Source: Fibrella aquatilis
GTDB taxonomy: Bacteria > Bacteroidota > Bacteroidia > Cytophagales > Spirosomataceae
Direction of reading: 5' to 3'
Assembly: GCF_017353255.1 (NCBI RefSeq)
Contig: NZ_JAFMYU010000009.1
Location: 152,651 to 216,650, forward strand
DNA length: 64,000 nt
Shown: positions 36,899 to 47,800 of the stretch, in pieces
Layout of the letters: each line of letters begins with the position of its first letter
How positions within the stretch are numbered: position 1 is the stretch's first letter
Made by a program: the position numbers and the translations under genes
Notes under the pieces: generated by a model
Seen by the model: the letters and a program-made list of their open reading frames with translations, nothing else
Database searches by the model: none
What the model was told of the DNA's origin: nothing

Positions 36899-37516
36899 CT
36901 ATTTCGCCCAAAAAAATTGGAGTAAACTGCTAAAACTACCCAGCAATAGCAACAAGGCGGTTAGTTCCCGCAGGCGATGCAACGCTTTTTGTACCAGATT
37001 CCGCGCCGACTGTTCATTGATCTGCATCACCTCGGCTACTTGGGCGTAGGTGTAATCCTGAAAATAATAGAGCATCAAGGCTTCATACTGTCGCGACGAT
37101 AAATTAGCCAGCCACTGTTGCAACTGCCGATTGCGGTGCTTGTCATCCTCCTGCTCGATGATAACCGTTTCGACGGGTAAATCCGCCCGCCCGGCCACCC
37201 AGTCGGTTGACTCATCAACCAGCGTTTCTTCGGGACGTAGGGAGCGGTGAATTTTACGGCGCAACGACCGGTACAGGTAGAAGCGCACCGAATCGGCGGT
37301 GATGTCGCCTAGGTTGTAACGCATCCGCCACAGGTCGACAAACAGGTCCTGCACGGCATCATCAACCAGCGCTGTGTTGGGGTTTACCTTCAGTCCGTAG
37401 CTATACAACACCCGGACGTACCGATGATATAACGTGGCAAAAGCTGCCTCGTCGCTGGAGCGTAAGGCGCTCCAGAGTGTAAGATCGTCCGTATCGGTCA
37501 GATTGGATGGCATCAC
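36899..37516 (-). CDS. ECF RNA polymerase sigma factor
   Basis: A 205 aa sigma-70 family factor. Region 2 is at about 25-95 (FATLYHRYVRVLYSYGLKV, DAVQDLFVDLW), region 4 at about 130-190 (LSSRQYEALMLYYFQDYTYAQVAEVMQINEQSARNLVQKALHRL). It is the first gene of the sigma-FecR-SusC-SusD series and should direct transcription of the locus when FecR releases it. The divergent promoter region to its left in transcription holds the palindrome at 37623-37655. The C-terminus ends in a short hydrophobic tail, typical of the Bacteroidota PUL-type factors. Confidence 0.93.
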   Translation of the reverse strand: MMPSNLTDTDDLTLWSALRSSDEAAFATLYHRYVRVLYSYGLKVNPNTALVDDAVQDLFVDLWRMRYNLGDITADSVRFYLYRSLRRKIHRSLRPEETLVDESTDWVAGRADLPVETVIIEQEDDKHRNRQLQQWLANLSSRQYEALMLYYFQDYTYAQVAEVMQINEQSARNLVQKALHRLRELTALLLLLGSFSSLLQFFWAK

Positions 37517-37622
37517 ACAAGGCTAAAGAGCAAAGAGACAATTTTTTATCCAAATAATCTACAAAGCAAAACCAGCGTCTTTCTCTTGGTGCCATTCACT
37601 CAGTATAGGGTATAATTTATTT

Positions 37623-37655
37623 TATCCTACTTTATTTTTTATAAGTAGGGTTAAA
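37623..37655. promoter_or_regulatory. Inverted TCCTACTT elements between the sigma factor and GH5 genes
   Basis: TATCCTACTTTA (37623-37634) faces TAAGTAGGGTTA (37642-37653) across a T-rich spacer. The region lies between the divergent sigma-factor gene and the first GH5 gene. It carries the same core as the sites at 10418-10453 and 30344-30378 and probably binds the same protein. Confidence 0.45.
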
Positions 37656-37752
37656 CGAAGAAAAAAATGGCTCTTACCCACTAACGACTTCCGCTTGAAT
37701 AGCGGGTGTTCCAGTGTATCTGCCTGTTCCTACTTTTAACATCTTGGTTTAC

Positions 37753-40700
37753 ATGAAAAAGTTACTACAGTTCATTGTCATCTTGTTGGGCTTATTCGGG
37801 GCCGTCACGGCTGCCCTCGCCAATGCGGGCATCTTCGGTGCCCCCTTGGTGCTCAATGGTAGCAAAACCCGCCAATATGGGTCGAGTACGGGCGAGTCGG
37901 CGGCGGGCTTTACGCTGCTGACCACGAGTATCGGTCCCAACACGAAGCAACTGCTGGGTGCTGAGGCTTACGGCTTTGCCAACTCGAACGTTTACAATGG
38001 TGTGGTGAACAACGATGTGACGTTGTATTACAACGTCCATACCGCTGGTCAGAGCGCGGGTACGTTTGCCTCGTTTGCCATGCCTAATTCAGGCGGTAAT
38101 AGTTGGCGCAAAGTAACCACCACCATGCCGGTTGTCGATTTGCTGGCCATCGTCAATAAGCTGCCGGGGAACTACGTGTTGGAGTGGTACCTGACCTATA
38201 CCGTTCAGAATACCGACAACAACACCAGCATTGCGACCCGCTTTCCGCAGACGGGTAACCATCTGTACACCTTCCAGATTAACACGCCCGCCCCGCTAGC
38301 CGATACGTACCCGAAGTTTTTTGTGGATGGTAAGCTAATCAGGAAAAAGACATCGGCAGCCGACGCAGGCACGGTGTTTACGATGAAAGGCATCAACATC
38401 AATGGCTCCAACTGGAACTGGGATTTTCGTAATAACCTCGAAGACTCGCTGAAGATTGTTAACACGTGGGGCTTCAACGCCGTGCGGATCAACTGCTTCC
38501 TGTATTCCTACCAAAAAGCTGCCGCCGACCGCCGGTTCTGGGTTGCAGGCGACGACGGCAAGCTAGCCGAAATAATCCGCTACTTCAGCGGGAAAGGCGT
38601 TGTGTGCATGATCGAAGCGCACGATAATACGGGCGATTTTCCTCCTAGTAACGCCGCTCAAGACACCGTTGGTAGTAAGGTTACTATCCAGTATTTAAGC
38701 AAATGGTGGAAAAATAAAGCCCTCGAATACCGTAACAATCAGTACGTCTGGTTTAACATCCAGAACGAGCCGGGCTTCACTAGCACCACCGATTATGCGG
38801 GCAACACCAGCCTCCGTGACAAGTGGAAAGCCCTGCACAAGATGCCCATCGACTCTATCCGTAGCACCGGTGCGCCTAACATAATTGTGGCCGATGCGGT
38901 AAGCTACGCCTCGGAAGCGGTTGGCTATGGCACCGTGCTAGATGCCTCGCCCCACCGGTCGGCGACCGTCACGGCGGCCATGAGCAGCATCCTGACCGAC
39001 GGGGTTACCGTGAAAGGCTATGACAGCAAGAGCAACGTCGTATTTGCTCTACACCCTTACACCGGCTGGGAAACCCCTGGCAAGTTTCAGAATTTTATGG
39101 ACCTGGTCAACACGGCGGGGTTGCCCGTAATTGTGGCGGAGGCGATGCCCGTATTTCGAGATGATCCCACGGTAGGATGGCAGGCAGGTTGGGGTTCGCG
39201 AGCACTCTGGGATGTCTACAAGTATTACCGGAACACAGGTAGCAGCGTCTCGTCGGGCTGGATGATCTGGCATTGGGACGGCGCGGGCAAACAACTGCTC
39301 AGCTACAACGGCGGGGCCACAGGTGCCAACTCGACCAGCCCTACCACCCGGCCCACTAACCTCTCGCGAGAGGGATATTGGACCTGGGACATGCTGAAAA
39401 ATAATGCCTTCACCGACTATATTTCTGTCCCGGCCAGCGGCACCACTCGCCTGCAAATTGAGCAGGCAATGGGCTGGAAAGATGCCGAAGAATACTCGCC
39501 CAACGGCGCCGGCACAGATGACCGCTACACCGGCAGCCCCGATGCTAACGCTTGGACCGAGTGGGACATCAACGTAGCATCGGCGGGCACCTATCGCGTG
39601 ACGCTGCGAGGCTATAATAAAAACGCCACCAGCGACGCCACCTTCGAGGTGCGCAATGCCGTCGGCACGGTGATCGGCACCTGCATCATTCCCGCCAACA
39701 CGACTACCGACGGCGATTACAGATCAAGCACGTTCTCACTAAGCGCGGGGCAGCAAATTCTGCGCGTTAACCGCCTAACGGGCGTCGACGCGCAGTATAC
39801 CTACGCTGACCTAGCCGTGGGTACGCCCGATACGCAGGCTCCGACCGTGCCGGGTAGTCTGGCCCTATTTTCTAAAACCGACTCTACCGTGACCGTGCAG
39901 TGGGGCGCGGCCACCGACAATGAGGGCATTCGCGGCTACGAACTCTCGCGCAATGGTACGGTGGTGGGTACGACGTCACGTACCTACTACGCCGACCGGG
40001 GCTTGGCGTCGTCAACGAGCTATGCTTACTCAGTGAAAGCGATTGATTACACCGGTAATAAATCGGCGGCCAGCAGCAGTCTATCGGTAGGGACAATTGG
40101 AGTGAAAACCAACTATAGTGTCGATAACAAAACGACGGGGACGGGGCTGAACCAGGTGCAGTTTAGTGCTACGGCTACGGGCGGGGCGGCCACCGATGGC
40201 TGGTATGAATACAGCGACGCGGCCAACTTCGGCGGCAGCGAACACTACACCACGCAAACTAACGCCAGGATTCAGATTCAATTTTCGGGGACGCAGGTAC
40301 GTATCTACGGCACGCGCAAGAGCAGCCACGGCGAGATGATGGTGTCCATCGACGGGGGCACCGAGTACGCCGTTGCGGCCAGTTTCGTCACGTCAGGAGT
40401 CGACCAAAGGGCCACGTTTATCTGGGCCTCGCCCGAACTAACTAACGCTACGCATACAGTGAAACTGCGTAACCTCGGCAGCTACGTCTCCTTCGACCGG
40501 GCGGTCGTTGTAACCGAAGCACTGGGAGCAAACTGCGCCGCCAATGGCAACGGGAAGGTGCTTTGGGAAAAGTGGAACAACGTGCAGTACGGCATTCTCA
40601 ACAACATCCCCGTCAACACCACGCCCAGCACCTCACAGACACTGACCAGCCTGGAATCGCCACAAAACACAGGCGATAGCTTCGGGGTACGTATCCGGAC

Positions 40701-41760
40701 CAACTTGATACCCTGCGAGACGGGTAGCCACACGTTCTATATCGCCTCGGATAATAATTCGGAACTATACCTAAGCACCAGCAGCGATCCGGCCAGTAAA
40801 ACCCTGATTGCCAGCGTCAACGGTTACTGTTCGCCCCGCCAGTGGACAAAGTACAGCAGCCAGCAATCAACGGCTCGCACGTTGACCGCCGGAACAAAAT
40901 ACTACCTGGAAGTGCGCATGGGCGACGATACGGGGAGCGACAACCTCGCCGTGGGCTGGACAACCCCCAGCAGCAGTACCATCAGCGTCATTGGTGGCAC
41001 CAACATCGACACATTCGTTGACCCTGACCGCCCCGTAGCTGATGGTGTTTATGAGATCCTGAATGGCCGGTCGCAGGCAATAGATATACAGTCATCCTCA
41101 ACAGCGGAAGGCGGCTCGATGCAGCAGTATTTCAACAACCACACGGCGGCGCAGAAATTCACCGTATCGCTGGTGTCAGCCCCCTGGTATAAGCTGGTCA
41201 ACAACAACTCCACGAAGGCCGTCACGCTCAGCAGCGACATTACGTCCACGACGACCGTAGTACAAAAAACATTCGTGGCAGGTAACGACAGCTTTCTCTG
41301 GAAGTTCGAGGCCATTGGCACGACGGGTTTCTACAAGATCACCAACAAACGTAGCGGCCTGGTAATCTCGGCGCAGTCAGCCGGGGCTACGGCGGACCCC
41401 ACCGCCGATGGGACGTTGCTAGTACAGCGGGCTTTTAATACCACCACGGCAGAGAACGGGCAGAAGTGGCAATTCACGACCGCCGGTGCTCGTCGGAGCG
41501 TGGAAATAACGAATGCTGAGCCAAGCCCTGAGCCGGTAGTGTATCCAAACCCCACTAAAGCAAGTACGTTCCGGGTACGCTCAATGCACCCCGTTGAACA
41601 GATGAGCCTGCACACGGCCAATGGCAACCGGATTGGTATCGACTGGCGGGCTGACGAACCCGGCACGTATTTGGTGAAGGCGCAGCAGCCACTGGTGCCG
41701 GGCGTGTATGTACTTCGGCTTAACGACAGCAGCGGCCTTCGCTTGCTGGTCACGGACTAA
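37753..41760 (+). CDS. Giant multidomain GH5 glycoside hydrolase, T9SS cargo
   Basis: A 1335 aa secreted enzyme; start taken at the ATG at 37753, which opens the signal peptide. Order: N-terminal beta domain (about 25-180); GH5 catalytic domain (about 190-535) with acid/base E339 (FNIQNEPGF) and nucleophile E463 (VIVAEAMP); CBM6-like sandwich (about 545-680); fibronectin type III (about 690-780); a second sandwich with HGEMMVSIDGG (about 790-920); PA14-like domain (about 920-1080); a ricin-type beta-trefoil (about 1090-1245); and a C-terminal type IX sorting domain (VVYPNPTKASTF). It should cut beta-mannan or cellulose at the cell surface. Domain edges are by eye. Confidence 0.9.
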   Translation: MKKLLQFIVILLGLFGAVTAALANAGIFGAPLVLNGSKTRQYGSSTGESAAGFTLLTTSIGPNTKQLLGAEAYGFANSNVYNGVVNNDVTLYYNVHTAGQSAGTFASFAMPNSGGNSWRKVTTTMPVVDLLAIVNKLPGNYVLEWYLTYTVQNTDNNTSIATRFPQTGNHLYTFQINTPAPLADTYPKFFVDGKLIRKKTSAADAGTVFTMKGININGSNWNWDFRNNLEDSLKIVNTWGFNAVRINCFLYSYQKAAADRRFWVAGDDGKLAEIIRYFSGKGVVCMIEAHDNTGDFPPSNAAQDTVGSKVTIQYLSKWWKNKALEYRNNQYVWFNIQNEPGFTSTTDYAGNTSLRDKWKALHKMPIDSIRSTGAPNIIVADAVSYASEAVGYGTVLDASPHRSATVTAAMSSILTDGVTVKGYDSKSNVVFALHPYTGWETPGKFQNFMDLVNTAGLPVIVAEAMPVFRDDPTVGWQAGWGSRALWDVYKYYRNTGSSVSSGWMIWHWDGAGKQLLSYNGGATGANSTSPTTRPTNLSREGYWTWDMLKNNAFTDYISVPASGTTRLQIEQAMGWKDAEEYSPNGAGTDDRYTGSPDANAWTEWDINVASAGTYRVTLRGYNKNATSDATFEVRNAVGTVIGTCIIPANTTTDGDYRSSTFSLSAGQQILRVNRLTGVDAQYTYADLAVGTPDTQAPTVPGSLALFSKTDSTVTVQWGAATDNEGIRGYELSRNGTVVGTTSRTYYADRGLASSTSYAYSVKAIDYTGNKSAASSSLSVGTIGVKTNYSVDNKTTGTGLNQVQFSATATGGAATDGWYEYSDAANFGGSEHYTTQTNARIQIQFSGTQVRIYGTRKSSHGEMMVSIDGGTEYAVAASFVTSGVDQRATFIWASPELTNATHTVKLRNLGSYVSFDRAVVVTEALGANCAANGNGKVLWEKWNNVQYGILNNIPVNTTPSTSQTLTSLESPQNTGDSFGVRIRTNLIPCETGSHTFYIASDNNSELYLSTSSDPASKTLIASVNGYCSPRQWTKYSSQQSTARTLTAGTKYYLEVRMGDDTGSDNLAVGWTTPSSSTISVIGGTNIDTFVDPDRPVADGVYEILNGRSQAIDIQSSSTAEGGSMQQYFNNHTAAQKFTVSLVSAPWYKLVNNNSTKAVTLSSDITSTTTVVQKTFVAGNDSFLWKFEAIGTTGFYKITNKRSGLVISAQSAGATADPTADGTLLVQRAFNTTTAENGQKWQFTTAGARRSVEITNAEPSPEPVVYPNPTKASTFRVRSMHPVEQMSLHTANGNRIGIDWRADEPGTYLVKAQQPLVPGVYVLRLNDSSGLRLLVTD

Positions 41761-41769
41761 CCACTGCCT

Positions 41770-41818
41770 TTCACGGATTAGGTAGGCTGCGATAATTAAG
41801 GCTTACCTAGTCCGTGAA
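41770..41818. terminator. Long hairpin after the first GH5 gene
   Basis: A 15-base arm (41770-41784, TTCACGGATTAGGTA) pairs with 41804-41818 (TACCTAGTCCGTGAA) with one G-U position. It lies 9 bp after the stop codon and is the likely transcription end of the first GH5 gene. No T-run follows. Confidence 0.6.
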
Positions 41819-41892
41819 TTGTAAGGTACAGGTGGGGTTAAACCCGCCTCAATCAGACTCTTCTCCCTTGTTCAATCCTAAAAAATAGTCAA

Positions 41893-44800
41893 ATGGCCAA
41901 GTTTTTATTCAACAAGCTCAACGCGAACAAACCAAGTGGGCAGTGCTGGCAGATGGGGTTATTTCTGCTATTGCTCATCAGTCAGTTCAATGCCTTTGCC
42001 CAGGGCGACATCTGGGGTGGTAAGTATCGTGTCAAAGTCGGTAACGGCGACGTAGCCAGCTACGAATGGTATTACGACGAAGACAAGACAATGACCATTC
42101 CGGCCACCACGCCCTCGATTATCATTCGGGTGGGGGCCGATGTGCGGGGCACCACCGCCAGCGTGGTGCTTAACTATGTGGCCTATCCGGCGGGAGCCAG
42201 ACCCGCCTCGCCAACCTATACCAGCCTAACGCTTACCACCTCAGGCGATATCAACTATCTTGAACCCAGTAATACCGTCGGTGTAAACCTCAACGAACTG
42301 GTGAACGGCCAGCCTGGGAACTACCTGTTTGAAGGGTATTTGACGTATAGCTACACCAACGGTACGGTTCGCCGCTTTCCGGGTGCTGGTAAGTTCTGGA
42401 AACTGGCCTTCGGCTTAGGTGAACCCATTGCCACACCGACCTTCGCGCCGGGCGGGGGAAGTTACTCCAGCAGCCAGACCGTCACGCTCTCAACCACCAC
42501 GGCGGGAGCAACCTTGCGCTACACCACTAACGGCAGCGACCCCACCGCCAGTAGCACCGAATACACCGACCCCATTGCGCTGCCACAGGGCGCCACGACG
42601 TCTATCACGACCATCAAGGTGAAAGGGTTTAAGGTAGGCAATTTGGATTCGCCCATTGCGTCGGCTACCTATACCATCATAGGCACCAATGCGGTGGCTC
42701 CTGTGAGTTTTTCTCCAGTCACGGCCACCAAATTCGCCTACGCGCAGCCCATTACACTGACCACTACTACCGCCGACGCAACGATTCGCTATACTACCAA
42801 CGGCAGCGACCCCACCGCCACCAGTACGGCCTACACCGGCCCGTTTCAGGTTATCGGCTCGACAACGGTAAAAGCAAAGGCGTTTAAAGCCGGAGCCGAC
42901 GATTCGCCCATCACGTCGGCGGTATATACCCGTTCTGATCCGGGATTGTGGGGGGCCAAAGTGCGCGTGAACGGCACCAACTACGAATGGTATTACGGCA
43001 CTGAAACTATCGCCGGGCCAACGGCGGCTCTTGGCGGCACACCCATGCGGTTTGGCGTGGAAGGGCACGGTGCCTCCGACGTACCCAGTGCGGGGTTCAA
43101 CGACGGCAAGTACTACTATCGCGTCTATGCCACTGGCAGCACCCCACCGGCCACGTTTACATCGGCCAACCTGACGCTCAACGACCCAAACCTATTGCTG
43201 GGCAACCGGGTAATTTTCCTCGATTTCAGCACCAGCGGGCTGACGTTACAGGGGCTGGCAGGCAACGTACCGGGCGCGTACACCCTCGAAGGCTACTACA
43301 CCTATGAGCAGTATGAACGCCTCAACGGAACGGGTGCCCTCACGCCGCCCTCAAAGTACACGGCCCGCTTCCCTGGAGGTACAGGCGTACAGAAGTTTAC
43401 CTTCACAGTAGCTCCGGCTCCACCCACCTTTGCACCTTTGACCGCCGCTGTGTATGACGATCCCATTTCGGTTACGTTAACAACCAGCGTAGCGGGGGCC
43501 GTGATCCGCTATACTACCGACGGCACCGACCCCACGGCCAGCAGTTCCCAATATACCGGCCCGTTTACGATAGCCACCACAACCACCCTCAAAGCTGCTT
43601 CCTTTGGCGGGGGCGTACCTAATTCGCCCATCGCCACGGGTACGTATACCATTGCGGCCTACGACCCCAACGTGTATCCCCGTTTTGTCATCGACGGCAC
43701 AGTGATCAAGAAGAAAACCAGCGCGAGCGATCCGGGTACGTTGTTCAAAATTAGGGGTATTAACATCAACGGTTCCAACTGGAACTGGGATTTCGACAAT
43801 GAAGTGACCGACCCGGCCATGCCTGCCAAAGTGGCCGACGTGTGGGGATTCAACGCTGTGCGGATCAACCTGTTTATTAATTCCTACCAGAGCTACAAGC
43901 GCAAATGGGATGCGAACGATGAGGCCAAACTGACCACGCTCATCCAGCGCTACACCGCCAAGGGTGTGGTCTGCATGATCGAGGTGCATGACAATACAGG
44001 CGGCTTCCCGGCCTCCTCGGGTGTGAGCGACCCCACCCAGAGTGGCGTAACGCAACCCGAACTCAACGAATGGTGGCGGCAGAAGGCCCGGCAATACCGC
44101 AACAACCCCTACGTGTGGTTTAACATCCAGAACGAGCCGGGTTATACCGGCGGCATCGACTACGCAGGCAACGCCAGCCTCCGCAACAGCTGGAAAGCCC
44201 TGCACCAAGGAGCCATTGAGGCCATCCGCAGCACCCAGGCCGAGAACATCATCGTGGCCGATGTGATCAACTATGCCTCCGAAGCGGTAGGCTACGGCAC
44301 AGTGGCCGACGACGAAAAGCACCGCACGAACGTGGTAACGCCCGCCATGTCGTGCGTGATGACTGATGGCACCGAGGTGCTCAGTTATGACACGAAGCGC
44401 AACACTATTTTCGCCATTCACCCCTACACGGGCTGGGATACACCGGGCAAGTTCAAAAATTATATGGACATGGTTACGGGCGCGGGCTATCCGGTCATCG
44501 TCACCGAGGGGATGCCCGCTTTCCGCTACGACAACGGCGTAGGCTGGCGGGCGGGCTGGAGTAGCCGGGCCGAATGGGACATCTTCAAATACTACCGGGA
44601 AACGGGCCACGCCCAATCGTCGGGCTGGATGATGTGGCACTGGAACGGCTCCGGCGGCCAGAAACTAGCTTATACAGGTGGTGGCAAGACCGTCAACAGC
44701 AACGATTTCAACACCCGCCCAACCAACCTCAACCGCGAGGGGGGCTGGGTCTGGGACCAGATCCACAACCCATCGTCCTTAGTCGATTTTCTGCCCATTA

Positions 44801-47800
44801 GCAACGCAGGCACCACCCGCCTGCGGCTGGAAGATGCCCGGCAGTGGAAAGATGCCTACGAACAGGCACTCGATGCTAACCTCAATCAGCTCAGCACTGG
44901 TCTGGCCGACCGGTATTCGGGCGGTACGGAAGGCTTGGCCTGGAACGAGTGGGACGTAAACGTACAAACGGCGGGCGTCTACAAGATCGACCTGCGGGGC
45001 TTTAACAAGTCAGGTACTGACGCGCTGTTCCAAATCCGGGCGTTCGATTATACGCTCCTGGGTCAGGTGACGATTCCGGCCAACACCAACGCCGTGGGTA
45101 CGTTTACCTCGTCGGCCATGACCCTGCCCGCGGGCAATCAGATTATCCGGTTGGTGCGGGTGCCTGCCGTTGATGCGCAGTATACGTACCTGGATATCAA
45201 ACTTGGTGTGCCCGACACCACGCCACCAAGCACCCCTGCCAACCTGCGCGAGTTTACCCGTACCAGCAATGGTGCCGTGATGCAGTGGGGCGCCTCGACC
45301 GACAACGAAGGTATCGGCAGTTACGAAGTATTCCGCGACGGTACGTCGGTGGGCAAAACAGGCAAGACTTACTTCACAGTGGGGGGCTTGACCCAAAACA
45401 CGGCCTACACGTTTACAGTCAAAGCCATCGACTATAGCGGCAATACGTCGGGGGCTAGTGCGGGATTGGCACTCACCACCGACCCCGTGCAGGTGATCAC
45501 CAATATTGACGACAAGACCGAAGGGACTGATCTGAATCAGGTGAGCTACAACGCTAAGGATGCAGACGGCGCGGCCCGCAACGGCTGGGTACGCAATAAC
45601 GACGCGGCTAATTTCGGCGGTACCGAAACCTACACCACCCAGGCCAACGCGACGGTGACGATCCGGTTTACGGGCACGCAGGCGTTGGTTTACGGCACCA
45701 AAAAATCGGGTCACGGCGAGATGATGGTGTCGGTAGATGGTGGGGCTGAATACTTTATTCCTGCAAGCTTCTACACGTCAGGGGCCGACACACGGCAGGC
45801 GTTTGTGTTTGCCACGCCCAAGTTTTCCAACGGCCCTCACACGCTTGTGCTGCGCAATCTGGGCCAATACGTGTCGTTCGATTACGTAGCGGCTCTCAGT
45901 GGTGCCGTTGACAACACGCCCCCCACGGCCCCGGCTGCGCTGCGCGTGTTCTATACTACTGAGAAGAAAGTGATGCTCCAGTGGAATGCCTCGACCGATG
46001 CGGTCGGCGTGAAGGAGTATGAGGTGTTCAACGGTGGTACGTCGCTGGGCAAAACCACGAAGCTCTACGCTGAGTATGCTTGGGCGGGTACGTCGGGCGA
46101 AACGGGCACCTTCACGGTGAAAGCGATGGATCTGGCAGGCAACGTATCGGACGCGTCGGCGGTGTTAACGGTCGTTCAGCCTGCCGCCCCGACAGAACCG
46201 CTGAGCATTGATGACAAGACGGAAGGGGCTGGGCTGAATCAGGTGCTGTACAGTGCCAAAGACCCCAACGCCACCGCTACCAACGGCTGGGTACGGTACG
46301 ACGACGTGGCCAACTTCGGCGGTTCAGAAACGTACACCACGCAGAACAACGCGACCATCACCATCCGCTTTAACGGCACACAGGCGCGTGTGTTCGGCAC
46401 GAAGAAAACCGGCCACGGCGAGATGACAGCCAGTTTGGATGGGGGTGCGGCTTACGCCATCCCCGTCAATTTCAAAACGGCAGGGGCCGATCAGCGGGCC
46501 ACGTTCATCTGGGCCACGCCCGATTTGCCCGCCGGTGAACACACGCTAGTGTTGAAAAACGGGGGTCAGTATGTTGCCTTCGACCAACTGGTTGTTGTCG
46601 GAGCACCCGACCAAACGCCACCTGTGGTCCGTGCTAAAAACGTGACCGTGCAGCTCAATGGTCAAGGGCAGGCGGTGGTTACTGCAGATCAGGTCGACAA
46701 TGGCAGCACCGATAACCGGGCCATTACGGGCAAGTCACTGAGCAAAACGAGCTTCGACTGCACCAATAAAGGCGCTAATGCCGTTCTGCTGACCGTCACC
46801 GACGCAGCGGGTAACTCGGCCACGGCCACCGCTACGATTACGGTACAGGACAACATCGCACCAACGGCGGTTGCCAAAAATGTGACGGTACAGCTCAATA
46901 GTCAGGGACAGGCCACGATTTCGGCGGAGACTATCAATAATGGCAGCAGCGATAACTGCGCAGGTACGTTGACGTACAGCCTGAATAAGACCGCGTTTGA
47001 TTGCTCAACGAAAGGCGACAATGCCGTAATCCTGACCGTTACCGATGCCAGTGGCAACACGGCTACGGCAGCAGCGACCGTAACGGTGGAAGACAAGATA
47101 GCCCCAATGGCCGTTGCCAAAAACCTAATCGTTCAACTTAATACACAGGGACTGGCCAGCATTGTGGCAATAGACCTGAACAACGGCAGTAGTGACAATT
47201 GTGCCGGTACGCTCAGCTACAGCCTCAGCAAATCGTCGTTCGACTGCTCAAACGTGGGCCAGAACACCGTTACGCTGACCGTCTCGGACGCGGTGGGTAA
47301 CCTGGCAACCGCCACGGCGATAATCACCATTGTTAACACGGTGCCCAGGCCGGCAATAGCCGCGCAACCGGCCAGCCTGTCTATCTATCAGAACACGGGG
47401 ACTATCAGTCTCACCGTCACCAACTGCCCCGGCACGGTAGAGTGGCAGGGCGGCAGCGGATCCGGCGATGGTAACCGGCTATTGACCCTGCCCGCCACGG
47501 CGGTAGCAGGTGTATATTCATACACGGCCGTATGTGTGCAGAACGGATGCCGTAGCGACGGCCTTCCGGTGAGCCTGACGGTCGTAGCACCTTATATTAA
47601 CGTGCTGCATCAGGATGGGGACAACGGCCAAACGACCAACAACACGTTGCGGCCCAATCTCCAGCTAACGAATACGGGCAATACGGCGGTACCATTGGCT
47701 CAGCTAACGGTGCGCTACTGGTTCACGGCGGAGAACTACACGCCACCCATAACCATATGGATCGACTGGGCGCAGATAGGTAGCAACCGGGTGAAAACGA

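Noticed and set aside
42424..43650. Chitobiase-like repeats as DNA repeats or mobile elements
   Set aside because: They are diverged protein modules within one gene, with no terminal repeats or transposase.
43477..44640. 387-codon open frame on the minus strand inside the giant GH5 gene
   Set aside because: It is antisense to a conserved catalytic domain in GC-rich DNA, has no recognisable protein features and overlaps the real gene entirely.
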